From contig OZ237755.1 in NCBI GenBank assembly GCA_965178125.1, positions 558,001 through 622,000 on the forward strand: DNA of 64,000 bases, in the 5' to 3' direction. Both the position numbers and the translations under genes were made by a program. Below, piece after piece: positions 1 to 13,000 of the stretch. How positions within the stretch are numbered: position 1 is the first letter of the stretch; each line of letters begins with the position of its first letter. This DNA comes from Bilabrum cf. latius. Lineage: Eukaryota > Bigyra: Bicosoecida > Bigyra > Bicosoecida. The notes beneath the pieces were generated by a model. That model did no database searches. It saw only the letters and a program-made list of their open reading frames with translations, and had not been told where the DNA came from.

Positions 1-1
1 C

Positions 2-817
2 GAGGACGCAGATAGGAGCTTGCTGTGTAGCACATCTGCTTCATCGCAAGCTTCTACGTCGGCTCTAGCTATAGGTTCCGCGGGTACATTTGGGGATGCT
101 GGTGGGCTCGGAATCTCCCCCGCCGAGGCTCGTGAGCTGCTCGCGAGCGGCGCGCTGCTTTCGGGCGCCAGTGCAGTCGGATCAAAGCGGGGCAGGGAGT
201 CCGGGCCACTTGCAGGAGCAACGGAGGCTGAGCTTGCTGCAATCAGAGGCGTGCTCGTCAATCTTGCTGCCATGGATGCTTCAGGACTCGGAAAGTTAAA
301 GTTGCCTGTTGTCGTGCGGGGAAAGCAACTGGCTGAGGCCTGTCGCAGGTTGGGCGTGGATGAAGCGACGATTGCCCGCCTGCAGAACGCTTTTGTGCAT
401 GATAGTGAGCATGATAGCGCAGATGCAAGGCGGCCCGCCAGCAAGCGTGCAAGGAGCGATGCCGATGCCGCGGCTGCTGGGGCCAGTATTGCAGGCGGGT
501 CTCCCGACGGCCTGGCAGCCATTCAGGCCATCACTTCTACGGCGGCTGCCATGTACGGTGATCACTTCTGCGTGACACGGCGGCCGGCACAGCCAGAAGC
601 ACAGGCGTCATCCAGTTCTGGTGCTGGGGCGGGCACGGCAGCCGCGAGTCGACCGACAAGGAAGGCAGCAAAGAGCAGCCGTAGGGCGGGTTCGCAGCCC
701 AAACCGGTCACTGCAGAGGAGGCACGGGAGGCAGGCACCCGGGCGTTGGCTGCAGGAGGGGAGAGCCTCCTTGCGGCAGCTGCGGAGTTAGCTGGCACTC
801 GAAGCGTGTTCGGCTGA
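2..817 (+). CDS. C-terminal part of an unknown Ala/Ser-rich protein (partial)
   Basis: The frame is open from the left edge of the window, so the 5' end is missing; the first ATG in the window is not the real start. About 271 codons are present, ending in TGA at 815-817. The protein is rich in Ala, Ser and Gly, with basic patches (KRARSD near the middle, RPTRKAAKSSRR towards the end) that could be nuclear localisation signals, and a predicted helical, alanine-rich tail. No domain is recognised and no in-frame TAG occurs. It converges on the pyrophosphatase gene, with about 220 bases between the two stop codons. Function unknown; reality as a gene is supported by the long open frame and biased composition only. 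Confidence 0.6.
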   Translation, partial: EDADRSLLCSTSASSQASTSALAIGSAGTFGDAGGLGISPAEARELLASGALLSGASAVGSKRGRESGPLAGATEAELAAIRGVLVNLAAMDASGLGKLKLPVVVRGKQLAEACRRLGVDEATIARLQNAFVHDSEHDSADARRPASKRARSDADAAAAGASIAGGSPDGLAAIQAITSTAAAMYGDHFCVTRRPAQPEAQASSSSGAGAGTAAASRPTRKAAKSSRRAGSQPKPVTAEEAREAGTRALAAGGESLLAAAAELAGTRSVFG

Positions 818-1035
818 TGGATCCGGAGTTTGGATTCCAGATCTGGATCTGGGGCGGACTGCATCGGCACTGCGATCTAAATTCTTGATCTGAGGGTGAA
901 CTTTACACCTCAAGTCAGTCATTCGCTCTGCTGGCTGTGACAGGCTGCACCAGCAAGACCATGCCAGTAGTAGCACTCTAACCATCTCAAACGCGTCTCG
1001 AACGAGGACTGGAGTGATCTCAGTTCTAAATTCCA

Positions 1036-2578
1036 TCACTCCTCATCCATGGCTGCCTGGGCCTCGTCCAGCTTGGCCTTGTACGCAGCCCACTGCTGGT
1101 GCGTCTCCTCGATGACCTCCTCCGCGAAGGCCCTGTTCTGGTACTCTTCCCTGAGGGCAAACTGGTTGATCTGGTCAGGGCTCTTGTACAGCCTCATCCA
1201 CTCCCTGAACGATTCCGAGGCACCGCTCGCTACGTCGATCACGTCATCGATGTCCTCCATCAATGGGGCCATGGGGTCCTCCTCGGCAATCCCGATGACC
1301 TTCCAGTCCGTCTCCCCGTCGTCGATCATGGCCAGAACCCCCAGAGGCTTATACCTCACGATCGCGCCCATGGGCCACTGCCGCGTGCCAATATCGATCT
1401 GCGAGTTGAACGTGAAAATTGCATGGAACGTGTTTACGTGTGTGCGTATTGGAATTAGAGTTGAACCGCGAAACAAGGAGTTAGCTAGACTTCGTGTCTC
1501 GAGTCTCTCACCACGTCAATCGGGTCACCGTCGCCCTTGTGCTTGGTGCGATGGTCCTCCACATCAGGATCCTCGTAGGTCTGCGGAAGGGCTCCATAAT
1601 TAAACATCATCTGCGACGAAGGCGAACAGACAGGGGGTTCGGCAAAGGCGGAGCGTGCTTCTGTCTGCACACGGCAAGATAGGATAGCTACCAACATTCG
1701 ACAACCCAGTCAGACCATCGGGACGCGGAACGCAGACATAGGCACGGCCGCCGATGCAAGTCTCACGTCTCCCCAGTGGTAATCCCTCAGCTTGCCCTTC
1801 TTGATGTCCTGCTTGATGGGGTTGAAGTCCGTCTTGGTGTCGATCTCCATCTTGGCGCGCGTCCACTTGGGGATCTCGCAGATCATGTTGAAGGTACCGT
1901 CCTCGTTTTTTAACGGGATATCGTGCCAAGGGGAGATCCGGTCTTCTGGCTCGCCCGGCCGCGTGCTCTTGAGGTACCCGACCGTGAACTCCTTGCTGGG
2001 GAATCGCCCGTGCTCGTGGAAAGAAACGCCCTGGACCCCTTTGCCGCCCATGCGGGCAGCGATTCCAGCAAATGTGTGGGCTGCAGCAGCCTGCTCCTTC
2101 GAATTGGCGGCACCAGGCTGCAGATTCAGCCTCATGGCCTTCGCGCAGTCGTCCGCAGACATACCGTCCGACGCATCGGACGCCAGCTCGTGGACAACAG
2201 TGGCAGCTTGGCCCGGGTCAATGTACCCTCCTACCATTTTTGCGCCAGTCTGCATGGACGAAAGGTCATCGATGAGAGTTTTCGGCTTCATCGGACTGGA
2301 AGGTGCGTTTCGGCACGAAGGCAGGATTATCATTACTGCGAAACAACACGGACAAACCCCCTCACTTTGATTTCACCAGCAGTAACAAACTCTGTGCTGT
2401 TAAAATCAAGAATGCTGGCAATGAAGCGCCCGTGATTTTCAGCTCGCGCAATGGCATCAGCCATTGAATTCGAAGCAACAGAGGTGCCTGCAAAGCTGCG
2501 GGACTGGCCGATGCCAAGCGCCATCGCGCGCCTCCCGGCAGACACAAGCTGCCTTGTACGAATGGAGATGCTATGCAT
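1036..2578 (-). CDS. Family I inorganic pyrophosphatase, mitochondrial
   Basis: Hydrolyses pyrophosphate to two phosphates. Four exons on the minus strand: 2578-2366, 2249-1767, 1610-1512 and 1398-1036, giving 385 aa and a TGA stop. Each intron starts GTGAG and ends GCAG. The first about 40 residues, rich in Arg and Ser with RSFAG, look like a mitochondrial presequence. Residues about 75-170 form an extra N-terminal region not found in yeast IPP1. The catalytic core follows: [24 protein letters not shown], then [13 protein letters not shown] and the family signature GDGDPIDV near residues 258-265, then [20 protein letters not shown] core ending in a helical tail. Exon joins restore the conserved order exactly, for example HWGD followed by [11 protein letters not shown]. 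Very likely correct; only the function of the N-terminal insertion is unknown. Confidence 0.95.
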
Positions 2579-2683
2579 GGTGCGATTGAACTAGTACAAG
2601 TGCGTGCAATCGACGAAGTACGCGAACGCGTGACGGGCCAAACAAAAACCGGAACTTGCTCTTGCGTTTCACGAGAAAAATCC

Positions 2684-5600
2684 TTAAGACGCTCCACCGG
2701 CCACAACGCGAGCTTGCGAAGTGGCAAGGACGCCAGGCCTGCCGTAGAGTATGTCACGACTGTTTCCAAGTACCTGCCGCTACGCCACGAGCGCCATGTG
2801 CGTTTCGTACGCTGCCTGTCGCCTCCACTCTCGCAGCCTCGCTGCATCGCTAGGACCTCTTTCCTCGCCCGAAACTACCTCACCACCCAGAGCAGCAGCT
2901 GTGGAACCGACCCCCACCGAACCAGCACTCCTTTCCCTGAGCCGCATCTCCTCGATCGCTTCCCGAGGGTCCATCAGCCCGAGCACGTCTACCTCCTCCT
3001 CCATGGGACAAACCGGAAGTGGGGCATCTTGTTCCTCGGGCGTGAGGCCCAGCACCGGACCCCGCGCCTCGTGATGCAGGCCCCCTCCCGCACCCCAGCT
3101 GCCCCCCTCCGCATCGGTTCCGCCCTGCAGAGCCACCTGGTCCCCGGGCACGTAGCCCCTCACACCAACCCCTTGCCACCCGTGCGGGCCGCCTTGATCC
3201 GATCGCACCATCGACACGCGGACTTGCCTTGCACTAGTGCGCGCCGCAGATCCACTGCCAGGGCTCGCTTCTAGACCCGCAGCGCCTGTTTCTCCCCCTA
3301 CTAAGTCCACTCGCCTCCGTTTCGCGCCTGCCTCGCCAGCATCGCCAGCCATCCCATCGTAGTCACCTGCGGCAGACCCTGCCTCCCTTGGCGAATGAAG
3401 GTTGTTCGTCCTCGACCGCTTAGTACCAGGAGCGGTCACTGCAACTGGTTTACCCGTGCTTCTGCTTGCAGCTTGCCGCCTCAGGGGGTCCTCAAATGGA
3501 CCTCTTCCACCGTCCCCATCACCTCCATGTGAGCCTTCCTGCTGTCCGTGATCAGCCAATACAGCCGGCTCATTCGGAAGTTCTGTTCTAGCCGCAATTC
3601 TCGGGTGCTCCTCCAAGGCCCCTGCCGCTCCGAGGATCAGAAGGGCCGCGGTTGGCTCCTGCCCGATCGCATATGGAATGGGGGGCTCATCGCTCCTATC
3701 TGTGAGTGCCGCATCAACGGCATTGCCTGACTGCTGCTCCCGCTCGTGCTAGGCGCATGCTAGGATGGTAATTGCACCGTAATCCCCTTCAAGGGGCAAG
3801 TCGCCGCATTCAGGATCGTTCGCAGACAGCTCTGCGCCCTCAGAAGAATCCTCATCAGCAACAGCGCTCCCACTGCCGTCCAGCTCTGCGCCCTCAGAAG
3901 CATCCTCATCAGCAACAGCGCTCCCACTGCCGTCCAGCGGGCAAGCACCGCGACTGCGTGCCACGGAGCCGCCCATGCGACCGACGTCCTCCTCTGCATC
4001 CATAGGATCCTGGTTAGCGGCGGAGATCGAGCTACTAGACTCGGAGTCCTGCTGCTACAGCCCAGCGGGCAGAAGGCCAGCGGTCTGTGCAGTCGGTCGC
4101 CAATCGGGGTTGGCCCGCAGCCACGCATCAAATGCCTCCCAGCTGTCGAACGTGCCGACTGGATCCCACTTTCGCAACGGAGTAGCCAAAGGTAGAACTC
4201 TGCCAAGGTCCAGAGTGGCGGGGTCAGCTACCACACCCTTTGCCAGCGCACCGCTTTTGTCGGAAGACTGCTGGGTGCGAGCGGCAATTATCTCGGCTGC
4301 TAGGCTGGGCGAGCTGACCTAAGGTCCATCGGTCGTTCGATGCACTGAAGGCAGCAGCTTTGCTCTGCGGCGCCACAACGGGACCATTTGCTCCATCAGC
4401 TGCGCGTTCAGTCCAGCGACTGCGCACATGTCGACGTGTTGCAGCGCTTTGCGCGACACCAGCAAGCGCATCTGCTCGTCGATGAGGTCGTGCTCATCCT
4501 CGGCCTCCACGTACTCGAGATTCTGCGTCACTCGCACGTAACCGATGGGAAACTCGTGCCTCTCTGATACGGGCGTCTGGCCCCACATGACCATATGACC
4601 GGAGCAGCTGATCGTGGCGAGTTCGCCGCGGGTGGGATGCCACGCAAGCACGCTGATCCTGTCCGTCGTGGCGCGCAGCCGGCCAAGGAATCGGCTTGAA
4701 TGGGTCGAGTATGCCAGGGCACAGTGGGTCTCTAGCTGAACGTTGCTGGCAACGGGCTCGCCCACCGGCACGTCTGGTTCAGTGTGAGCAATCACCACGC
4801 TGCCGTCGTTGGAGAGAGTGGCCTGGGTCCATGTTGCGCACCCTTTTGGCGGATAGATCATGCACCTGGCCCGCAGTGTGCAGGCATCGACAACGACAAG
4901 TGGCCCGCGAAGCACTGAAATCACGAGGCAGTCTGGCGGGGCGGCATCTTCCTCGTGCCATAGCTTGCTCAGCACCGCGCCGAGGGGAAGGATCCGAGTC
5001 TCCTCGGGTAGCTGTCGCTAGCCTGGCCGTTCCACCGACTCCTGCCTACTGACAACATTTGCTTGACTTACTCGACCAATCGTGCCTGGCGATAAAGGCG
5101 GGGCGGCTGGTGGCTTCGAACGAACAGTGCCTAATTGGCCAAGAGTGCTATAGTGTGGAAGCACCTCCTGAATGCGCAAAGTGCTGGGCGCTTCGTGCAA
5201 GCCATTCATCCACGGCCCGTCAGTGCCTCTCACATCCACGATACCACTATCCACCGTAGGCAGCTCGTGGTGCCTTCCACTTGCATTCGCTGCGCGCATG
5301 CGCTGCAGCGCATCTTTGGCTTCCACCTGATCCTGAGACTGGCCGTCAGGGCCCTCAGAGTCGACGCTTCTCCGTGGATTCCGGCGACTCGGTCTCCTTG
5401 TACTGTCCCCGCCTGTCGAAGCTGCAGAGCTTGCGGATGACTCGCCTTGCGCCCGTGATTCTTGATCGGTTTGTTCAGCTGGTGCACTGTCCCAATCCAA
5501 CAACGTGCCTTCGATATCGCTTGAATGCAAGCTCACCACTGTTGTTGCTTGGCTGCTGGATGCAGTCGACTTTACGTTTGCACTGCCAGCACCCCGACCA

Positions 5601-7525
5601 CCAAGACCTGCCTTGCGGAGCATTTCGTTGCAGCTTGTGCGAGATGCAACCCAGGCCGGGAAAAGCCCGTCCGCGCTTTGCAGACAAGCGAGCGAAGGCG
5701 GCGCGCCTGTGCTTGCATCCGACAGAGCAGCTGGAGGCTTCGCAAGGACGAGAGGCGGGCGCTTTCCAACCAGCCTGCCGGACTGCGTTACGCCACTGAC
5801 GCGCCACCTCGGGTCAAACGCCACTGTAGCAGAAGTGGCGGGGTCGTCAGCGTGCTGCGCTGACGGCGCAACCAAAGACTGCCTGCTGCTCCGTTTCTGT
5901 ATCGCCCGCGACACCCCAGCCCAAGTGAGCTGCCACTGCCGCGGGTCGTACCGAGCCTGACTGTTTGCTCCATTCATGCTACTGCCTATCGCTGCTCTAG
6001 CCATCGCACTGCCGGCAATGCCACCACCTTCGAGCGTAGTGAGGTCAGCTCCGTCCCCGTCGATGGGAGGCACCCCGTCAGTGCCGGGCGCGCTCCACCG
6101 AACCACCCTGCCCCTCGCTGTGCACGCCACTGCCCTGCAAGATCCGCGACTGAGCGATCCTCCCACCCACGGGTCACAGCTAGGGAGATTGACAGCGACG
6201 GCACCGAAGCTCGCGACCGACTCCAGCTGGATCCCATGCAGGGCGATACCGGTCCTGATGGCCACTGCGCGCTGCAACACGCTGAGCCCATCCAACGAGA
6301 ACGGCCCATTCCCAGGCTTGCCGTCTGCTGCTGCAGTGGAACTCTTTCCCGGTGTTTCCAGAGTCTCGACAGGAGTGCTATTGGCTGGGCTGCTGCTTGC
6401 AGCCGGGACGGAACTGGCATTGGACCCAGCCCCCTTGGTGTGACTATGTAGCTGGCCTTTCTGGCTGCTGCCGTCGGCTGCGCTACGCTGTCTTCGAATA
6501 TGCACTGGAGCCATAAGAGGGAGCGTCCACGTGGCACCGGAGAAAACACTCAGGAAAAACGGGCCTACAGGCACGGCTGCAGGCACGGGAGCGGGCTCAT
6601 TCCCAGCAGCAGCAGCAGCTGCTGCTGCGCCGGAGGCGGAGCCACTTGGGGAAGAAACTCGCAGTTCTGCTTCCAAAGCAGCGACAGGAGAGCGGGGTTG
6701 GACTCCTGGCAAGCGGGGTATCACGAGGACGACAGCGAGCGTCGGAACTGCTCGCAGCTCGACCGCGTGAGAGGCGAACTCGTGCCGTGTGCATGCTCGT
6801 GCTCGGCTCTCGATGTGCTATTGCCTTCGTATGGCGTCGATCTCGAAGCCAATACCTCGCTACTTTGCTGTGCGCTGGGTCCGCCACGAGGGACTCCTTT
6901 GCGAAGACCTCTTGCTGCCCCCCTTGCTTTGCTGGGGCGCGGCCGGGCTGCTCGCCCTTCCACCACTCGCCGCCCTGACGCCACTTGTCAAGCTTCGGGC
7001 TGCAGACATCGGTCTCTATATATCACTAGTTTCTGGCATGCCGTCCCGCCATACTGCTATCGAGCGGTCATCCTCAGATCCAGAGGAGATTAGGAAGAGA
7101 CCCCTGCCAGCCCAACACAGGCTAGATACTGCGGCACCCGGGATGTGGGCCTAAAACTAGCTTCGAAGCTAGCCAGAAGTAAGATCGATCACATCTATCG
7201 TACCATCTGTGAAACCGCAAGCCAGCAGTGTCCCACACGGCGAGTACTGCGCCACTAGCGCTCGGCGCGGTGGGCCCAAGTTCACATTGGCTCGCAGGTC
7301 AGTTGCGGACGGCTAAGAGCGCTGATCATAGGACACATCTAGTATTGCTCGACCAAATCCATACGCTCGATACGGATGACGGGGCAAATTTACGGGCAAG
7401 CCCTCTGCAAAAAGGTGAGGCAGTGGATTGAACAATTGACATCAGATGCACGGCAATCAGAAGGCCCAGCGGTGCACGTTCTTCTCACATGTAGAGTCGT
7501 CATCCTGGAAGCTCGGAACAGCCAT
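2684..7525 (-). CDS. RBBP5/Swd1-like WD40 protein with a very long C-terminal extension
   Basis: Probable core subunit of a COMPASS/SET1-type histone H3K4 methyltransferase complex. Two exons: 7525-7489 (MAVPSFQDDDST) and 7404-2684, joined across a GTGAG-GCAG intron of 84 bases; the junction itself makes a TAG codon. The frame runs 1585 aa to TAA at 2684-2686 with about a dozen TAG codons read as Gln. The N-terminus matches RBBP5: YSPCGTLLACGFTDGTIDVID, then QFQAHI and VSSLCW, with TAG at 7151, 7157 and 7169. About residues 800-900 carry the RBBP5 C-terminal blade and acidic tail: LAWHPTRGELATISCSGHM, then QNLEYVEAEDEHDL. Family members are about 540 aa, so the long Ser/Ala insertions and the 700-residue tail are unusual. 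A 54-base tandem repeat lies in the tail. It shares a 160-base promoter with the divergent WD40 gene. Confidence 0.8.
3827..3934. repeat. Two-copy 54-base tandem duplication inside the RBBP5-like gene
   Basis: Units 3827-3880 and 3881-3934 are almost identical, differing at about one base. Each encodes 18 residues on the minus strand (DGSGSAVADEDxSEGAEL, with Ala or Ser at x). The length is a multiple of three, so the frame is kept. The near identity points to a recent duplication. Confidence 0.9.
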
Positions 7526-7685
7526 GGCTTGCAAGAAAATTGTAAGTGTGCTTGCGTAGGTGCCTGAAAATGTCCTTGCGAATCGCAGAATCGATCGGAG
7601 CAGTCCGGATTGCCGAACGTTAGAGCCCTGACATTTTTTGGCAGATACTGAATCTATCCGTACGAACATCGTCAGTCAAACAAAA
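7526..7685. promoter_or_regulatory. Shared promoter region between two divergent WD40 genes
   Basis: These 160 bases separate the start codons of the RBBP5-like gene (minus, 7525) and the WD40 gene (plus, 7686), so both promoters and 5' leaders must lie here. I see no TATA box or other element I would defend. The call rests only on gene geometry. Confidence 0.4.
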
Positions 7686-9883
7686 ATGCCATTCAGTGCG
7701 AGTCCGAGAATTGAAATTGAGTGAGAAACGTGCAGCAATTGAATGGTATGCATGTGTGGTGTTTGAGAACCGCAGGATGATGTGTCCGCATCCCTTGTGC
7801 CCGCAGTGACGACTCTGCCGATGGTGATATATTCTCAGTAAAGTTTTCGCCCGATGGGAACCTGGTAGCAGCTGGCTGCACCGATGGTGTGGTGCGTATC
7901 TACGACCCAGAGACTGGACGAAGCAGCCACAAGCTTGGCTCTTCCACGCCAGACGCTGGGGGAATAACTGCGATCCGGTGGCGCCCGCACGTTAAAGGTA
8001 GTACCGCCCGAAACATTCTTGCAGTCGCGTGTAAGTTAAATCAGGATTCTGGAACTCGTTCCTAAGCTGATTGGTTGACGATGGTGGGCACTTTCTATCT
8101 GCTAATCGTCTCATTTTCTGCGATCGCAGCATCTGATGGGTGGATCCGACATTATCACGTTACTGGAGACCGTATGATCCATGAGAATCAGGAGGCTTTC
8201 CTGCCCGAAGACATCACAAAGGCAGCTGACCCTCTGAAGGCGTTCGCGCAAGCTGCTGAGCAGGAGCGATTGCGGGTGCTTGCATTGCAACGAGCCAAGA
8301 CCGCTGAATCTGCTGGCAATCCAGACGCTGGGAAGGGTGCAGAAGCATCTGCTTCCGGTGCTGGAGCGTCCGAATCCAAATCCGGCGATGCGGGGGATGC
8401 CGACGCCGGCGGCGCTGACGCCGCAGGGGAGCACCCCCACGGAGCAGTTGCTTTGGCCGGTGGATAGAGCATGCCAGTAGACGTGAGCGGAGTCGTTGCT
8501 GTGAGCGAAGTTCCCGGAAAGCTGCTGAGCGCGCCGGATGCATTGCCTGGTGGTGCAGGTTTCATGGCCCCTCACGGGATCAGGCTCAACCAGGTCCTGT
8601 GCCTGGACTACTCCGTGGATGGGGCGCTGCTTGCGTCAGGAGGAGAGGACAAGGCGATCCGGATCTACGATGAGAGCAGGCACGCAGTAGCTAGGGTCCT
8701 CCGGTCAGAGTACGCGTCCAAGGGAGGCCACGCGAACCGGGTGTTTGCCGTGGCCTTCCACCGACCTGCTGGCGGGATTGAGGCCGAGGCCGAGTGGGAA
8801 CCTTGGTCCTTGGCCTCTGCAGCGTGGGACCAGACCGTGCAGCTGTGGGACTTGCGCCAAGCGCGCCCAACTGCGTGCTGCCATGGCATCGCGGTTGGTC
8901 CGAGGGTGGAGGGAGAGGGGCTGGTGTACAGAGGCGACGAGATCATCGTAGCGTCGGCTCGGCCCAAGGAAGCCCTTCAGGTGTGGGACAGACGCATGAT
9001 GGGGATGGGCGCGAAGGATGATGCCAGGGAGGGTGGCGACGGCGTCAGGGTGGTGGAGTGGTCCCTGACGAGGCGCTCTGTCATCGCAGGGAACGATGCT
9101 ACCACGCCTCTATTCGCGGCTGCAGTTAGTGCTGGCGCTGGCGAGCGGGCAGGCGGCGCTCTCCTTGTGGCAGGAGGAGGGAACACGAACGAGTTGAGGC
9201 TGTTTGACAGAGCAAGAGGCGATCGCCACATCGCCACGGTGTCTGGCATGTGTGGCACGGTGTACTCTTGTGACTTCAGTCCTAGCGGGAAATTGCTTGC
9301 CATTGGCGGGCAGCGGGCCAAGGCAGGCTCGGGCGGGCAACCCGTGGGGGCTCCGCTGCTGCGAGTGCTGCGAATCGAGGGCGAGTCCTCGGGAGATATT
9401 AGTAGCAGCATGGGCGCTGCAGTTGAGCTTTCGAGTCCTGACTCGGCTGCAGCTGGGGCCGAGTCAGCAAGCGGTGGGAAGGGCTAGCGGGTAGGCTTCG
9501 ACGCCGCTCAGATCGACGAGGCGCTGGGAGGGTCCATGATGGGTGCGGATGACGGGGGAGACGCCGAAGCTGACGCGGTGGTAGACCGCATGAAGGCTAA
9601 GCAAGCGGCATACCACGCGCAGTCAGCTGACACGGCAGCTGCACCAGCCGCTGTGGGCGAGTCTCTCCCCCGCGTGGCTGGCAGCGGACCAGCCGCTGTG
9701 AGGGCACTGCGGGCCAGGATGGGGGCATCAGCGGGCTCTGGCGCCGACGGGACGGCTCTGGCAGACGAAGGGGCTCCAGCCTCCAGCGGTGCTGGCGCAG
9801 ACTTAGCAGGTAACAGGGACGAGCCGATGGGCCCGATCAGTGCGGGTGCAGGCGAGAGCAAGCAGGGAGATGCGGGGGATTGA
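7686..9883 (+). CDS. WD40-repeat protein of unknown role
   Basis: Three exons, 7686-7720, 7807-8030 and 8130-9883, give 670 aa ending in TGA. Both introns are GTRAG-GCAG; the first join makes the Asp of IEIDDDSADGD. TAG codons at 8465 and 9485 are read as Gln. WD-type blades are clear: FSVKFSPDGNLVAAGCTDG with VVRIYD, LAVASSDGWIRHYH, LDYSVDGALLASGGEDKA with IRIYD, LASAAWDQTVQLWDLRQ, LLVAGGGNTNELRLFD and YSCDFSPSGKLLAIGG. An Ala/Ser/Gly-rich linker follows the second blade, and a low-complexity tail ends the protein. It is probably a seven-bladed beta-propeller scaffold. I cannot tie it to a named complex. The gene is divergent from the RBBP5-like gene. Confidence 0.85.
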
Positions 9884-10037
9884 CCCCGTACGGCTACCCG
9901 TAGGTATCCTGGATGGATTTGATCTGTGTCGTTCATTTTTTTTTTCAATGGTACATTTTTCTTTCACTATTCCCACAACTCGTACTGGGTGTGGCACATG
10001 GGCCATCCAAAGTTGTCAAACTCAGAGAATCCTCGAT

Positions 10038-13000
10038 TCACCACCCAACAGACGTGCCCTTGGGATCCAGCTCGGAAGACAGCAACTCAAACTGTAGCCC
10101 ATCTTGTGAGTACGCATTGGCACCCATCTGCCCGTCTGCCGAGGCAGCGCCGCCCCACGAGCTGGTGCTAGCGGAAGGCCACCCATCACCCCACCCTGCC
10201 TATGGTGAGTCTTGCGAGGCAGGCCCAGGCGCCCAAGCAAACTGACCGGAGCTGTCTGGCACCCGAGAGAAATCTGCAGGCATGCTTTCCGCACCCATAT
10301 ATCCAGCAAACTGGGGCATAGCAAGAATTCCATCGTCGCCTTCGGAATCGCTTGTCGCCACAGAGCCATCGCCGCTGCAAGCGGTCGTACGCGTACCACC
10401 GAATGCTGCAATGCTTGGTCTCTCCCCTGCTCCCTGCACAATCAAAGCACCCTTCGTGCCATCCAAGGGGGAGGTATTCCGGCCCCGGTAGTCGCTATGC
10501 GAGTCAAGACTCTCCATGTCTCCTGCATCCTCGTCATCTTCGGATGGCTCCATAGCGACAGCACCGTGCTTCCTTTGGAGCCGTGTAGCAGGCCGAAATG
10601 CTCGCCTGCCTTCAATCGAACCACCGTTCGCGGAGCCTTGGCTGCCAAAGGCCTACCAAAAGCGGGGTGCGTGCGCTTGCGCTCGGCCGCGCTTCCTCCC
10701 CCCACCGGCGCGCAGCGTGGCATCCTCCTCCTCCTCGCCAGAGACTTGGTCTGCCTCCTCGCAATCAAAGCCCGCTGCACTAGAGCCCTCTGTTGAGCCA
10801 TATTCGTCTGCTTCTGCCCCCCAAACTCTGCGCCTAGTGCGGCGGACCCCTGACCTCCTTCCGCCCTCCAGCGACAGCGGCCGAGGAACCCGTTCCTGCG
10901 GCGCGGCCGGCAGCAGTAGGCGGTCGTACTGCTGCATACCGGCACGCGCCCCGTCCACTCCAAACTTGGTCCCAAGGGCAGCGCGCCAGTCCGTGCCAAG
11001 CAGCACGTCTGCCATTGGCTGACGCCACACCCGCGGCAGCATCTGCTCTATGCCGCGCAGTAGCGATCGCAATCTCGCTCGAGGGTTCTGCTGATCCCAG
11101 CCGTTCCCTCCGGTCCCATCGTGGTTGAGATACCCACCGGACCTGTCCACCTCACCAGGGCGCAGTGGACCCATGCTGGGAGCCTGCTGAGGTGCCTATC
11201 CGCTTGCGTGCCTCTCCCACCCGCCCCAGGCAGCCAGGGACAGTGCCTTGAGCACAGCGACTGTGGGCAGCTTCGGAGGCCCGCGCTCTGCAGAGACGCT
11301 GGGGGTGGCAGCGGCAGCGGTGCCGGTCGGGGATCCAGGCGAGGAGGACGCCACAGCAAGGAGCCTCAAGCTGCGGAGCTGCTCCGGGGCTAGTCGCACC
11401 GTGAAGGATCGGATCAGCTCGCCGGGGCTGGAGCCGGAGCCGCCGCTCACCCACGCCTAGCCGCGCCCAACGCTGGCTGTTCCCGAGGTTGCCGAGTAGC
11501 CGGAATATCCACCCTCCCTGGATGAGAATGACGACTCAGACTCATCCCACATGCCTGGTGCCTGTGCCCTGTAGCCATCAGCATTCAGGGAACCCGCTTC
11601 AAAGCGGAGGATGCACAGGGCGCGCGCTGGCTTGCCGGGGACTCCGGCCCTGAGGCGGACCACGACAGGCCCGGGAATCCCAGTAGCGGCTGCGGACGGA
11701 CAGGCAGCGCCTCTACCTCCTGCCCTGGCGGCATCAAGCGCCGCATCGTTGCGGTCCCAATTCGCAGCATCTCCTTCGGCACAGCCGGGGACGGCTCCGA
11801 ATCCGCTTGGTTTCTAGCTGTAGCAGTAGCCCCGCTGCAAGTCCTCGATGTCTGGTCTGGGTGCCTATCCACCCGCCTCCAAGGACGGCGAGGTCGTCGC
11901 CCGACCTGATCCGAATGATGCGCTTGAGGCACCCACCGAATGCCACTCCATCGGACTCGGGCTCGCAGACCGCGTGCCTGGCCCGTGGTGTGCCTGTGAA
12001 ATGCCCATGTTTGGAGACTCGCTATCGTGGAAGCATGCATCATCCGATTGCCCGCCGACGCTGAGCCTGCCGAGTGCTTCCTCTAGTTCGCTGTCGAGCC
12101 CATCACTACGCTCGTCCTCGTCGTCGTGCATGCCGGCCTGGGCCCTCTGTCGAGGCATGCGCCTGTTCGTCTCCAGCCCCAGCGCCCCGTCAATCCATGA
12201 AGTTGATTTGCTGGAGGACCTGGCCCCTGCCCACCGTCCCGGACCCTTGCTGCTCTGATTAGACCGCCACGGTCGGTCCGGCGCGTGTCTCGCAGCCCCC
12301 TTGCCTGTGCGAGGGTTCAGAGTAACGTCTACATCGAACGCCATGGTGGCAGGGCCGCACGCCACTTCGGCTGCCGTGCCGTCTATCATCGCCCCGTCGT
12401 CCACGCTCCAAGGTGTGGGATCAGGCGCCGTAACGCGCGGAGGTGCACATTCCTCCCGAGCTGCAGAGGCGCCTGCGGTCCCGTTGGCCATGCGAGACCC
12501 CCGTTCTTCCGTTCCGTACGCCATGTCACGGCGCCGCTTGGAGGAGGACCGCAGCGGAGCCTCGCCTGAGGTGCCTGTGGACCCAGAGCATCCAGACGTG
12601 AAACCAGAGGAGCCCGACACAGCATCTGGGGCACGTGCTGTCCTCTGTCCTTTGACAGCAGGCAGCGATGCTTCTACTGCAATACCGCCGGCAGCTGCCA
12701 TCTGTGCATACGATCGCTTGCATCCTATAGGCGGTCCAGCCGAACCAGGCAAAGCCAAGCTTCGTCGGGTCGGGCGCTTCGTCGTCGTTCTCGTGCGCAG
12801 TGTGCCGAGCCGGCTCCTCCCGCGACGGCTCTTTGCTCGATGCGATGATTCGACTGTGGAATCCGCTCTCATCATTGCAACAAGCCGTGCGGCGCGGTCT
12901 GGTCCGCTTCCTACCGCATCGCTGCTAGAGGCCCCCGTCCCCGTTGCATCAGTGGCCCACTTGAAGTTACTGCTGCAAGCGGCTTGTGGTGCATCGAAAA

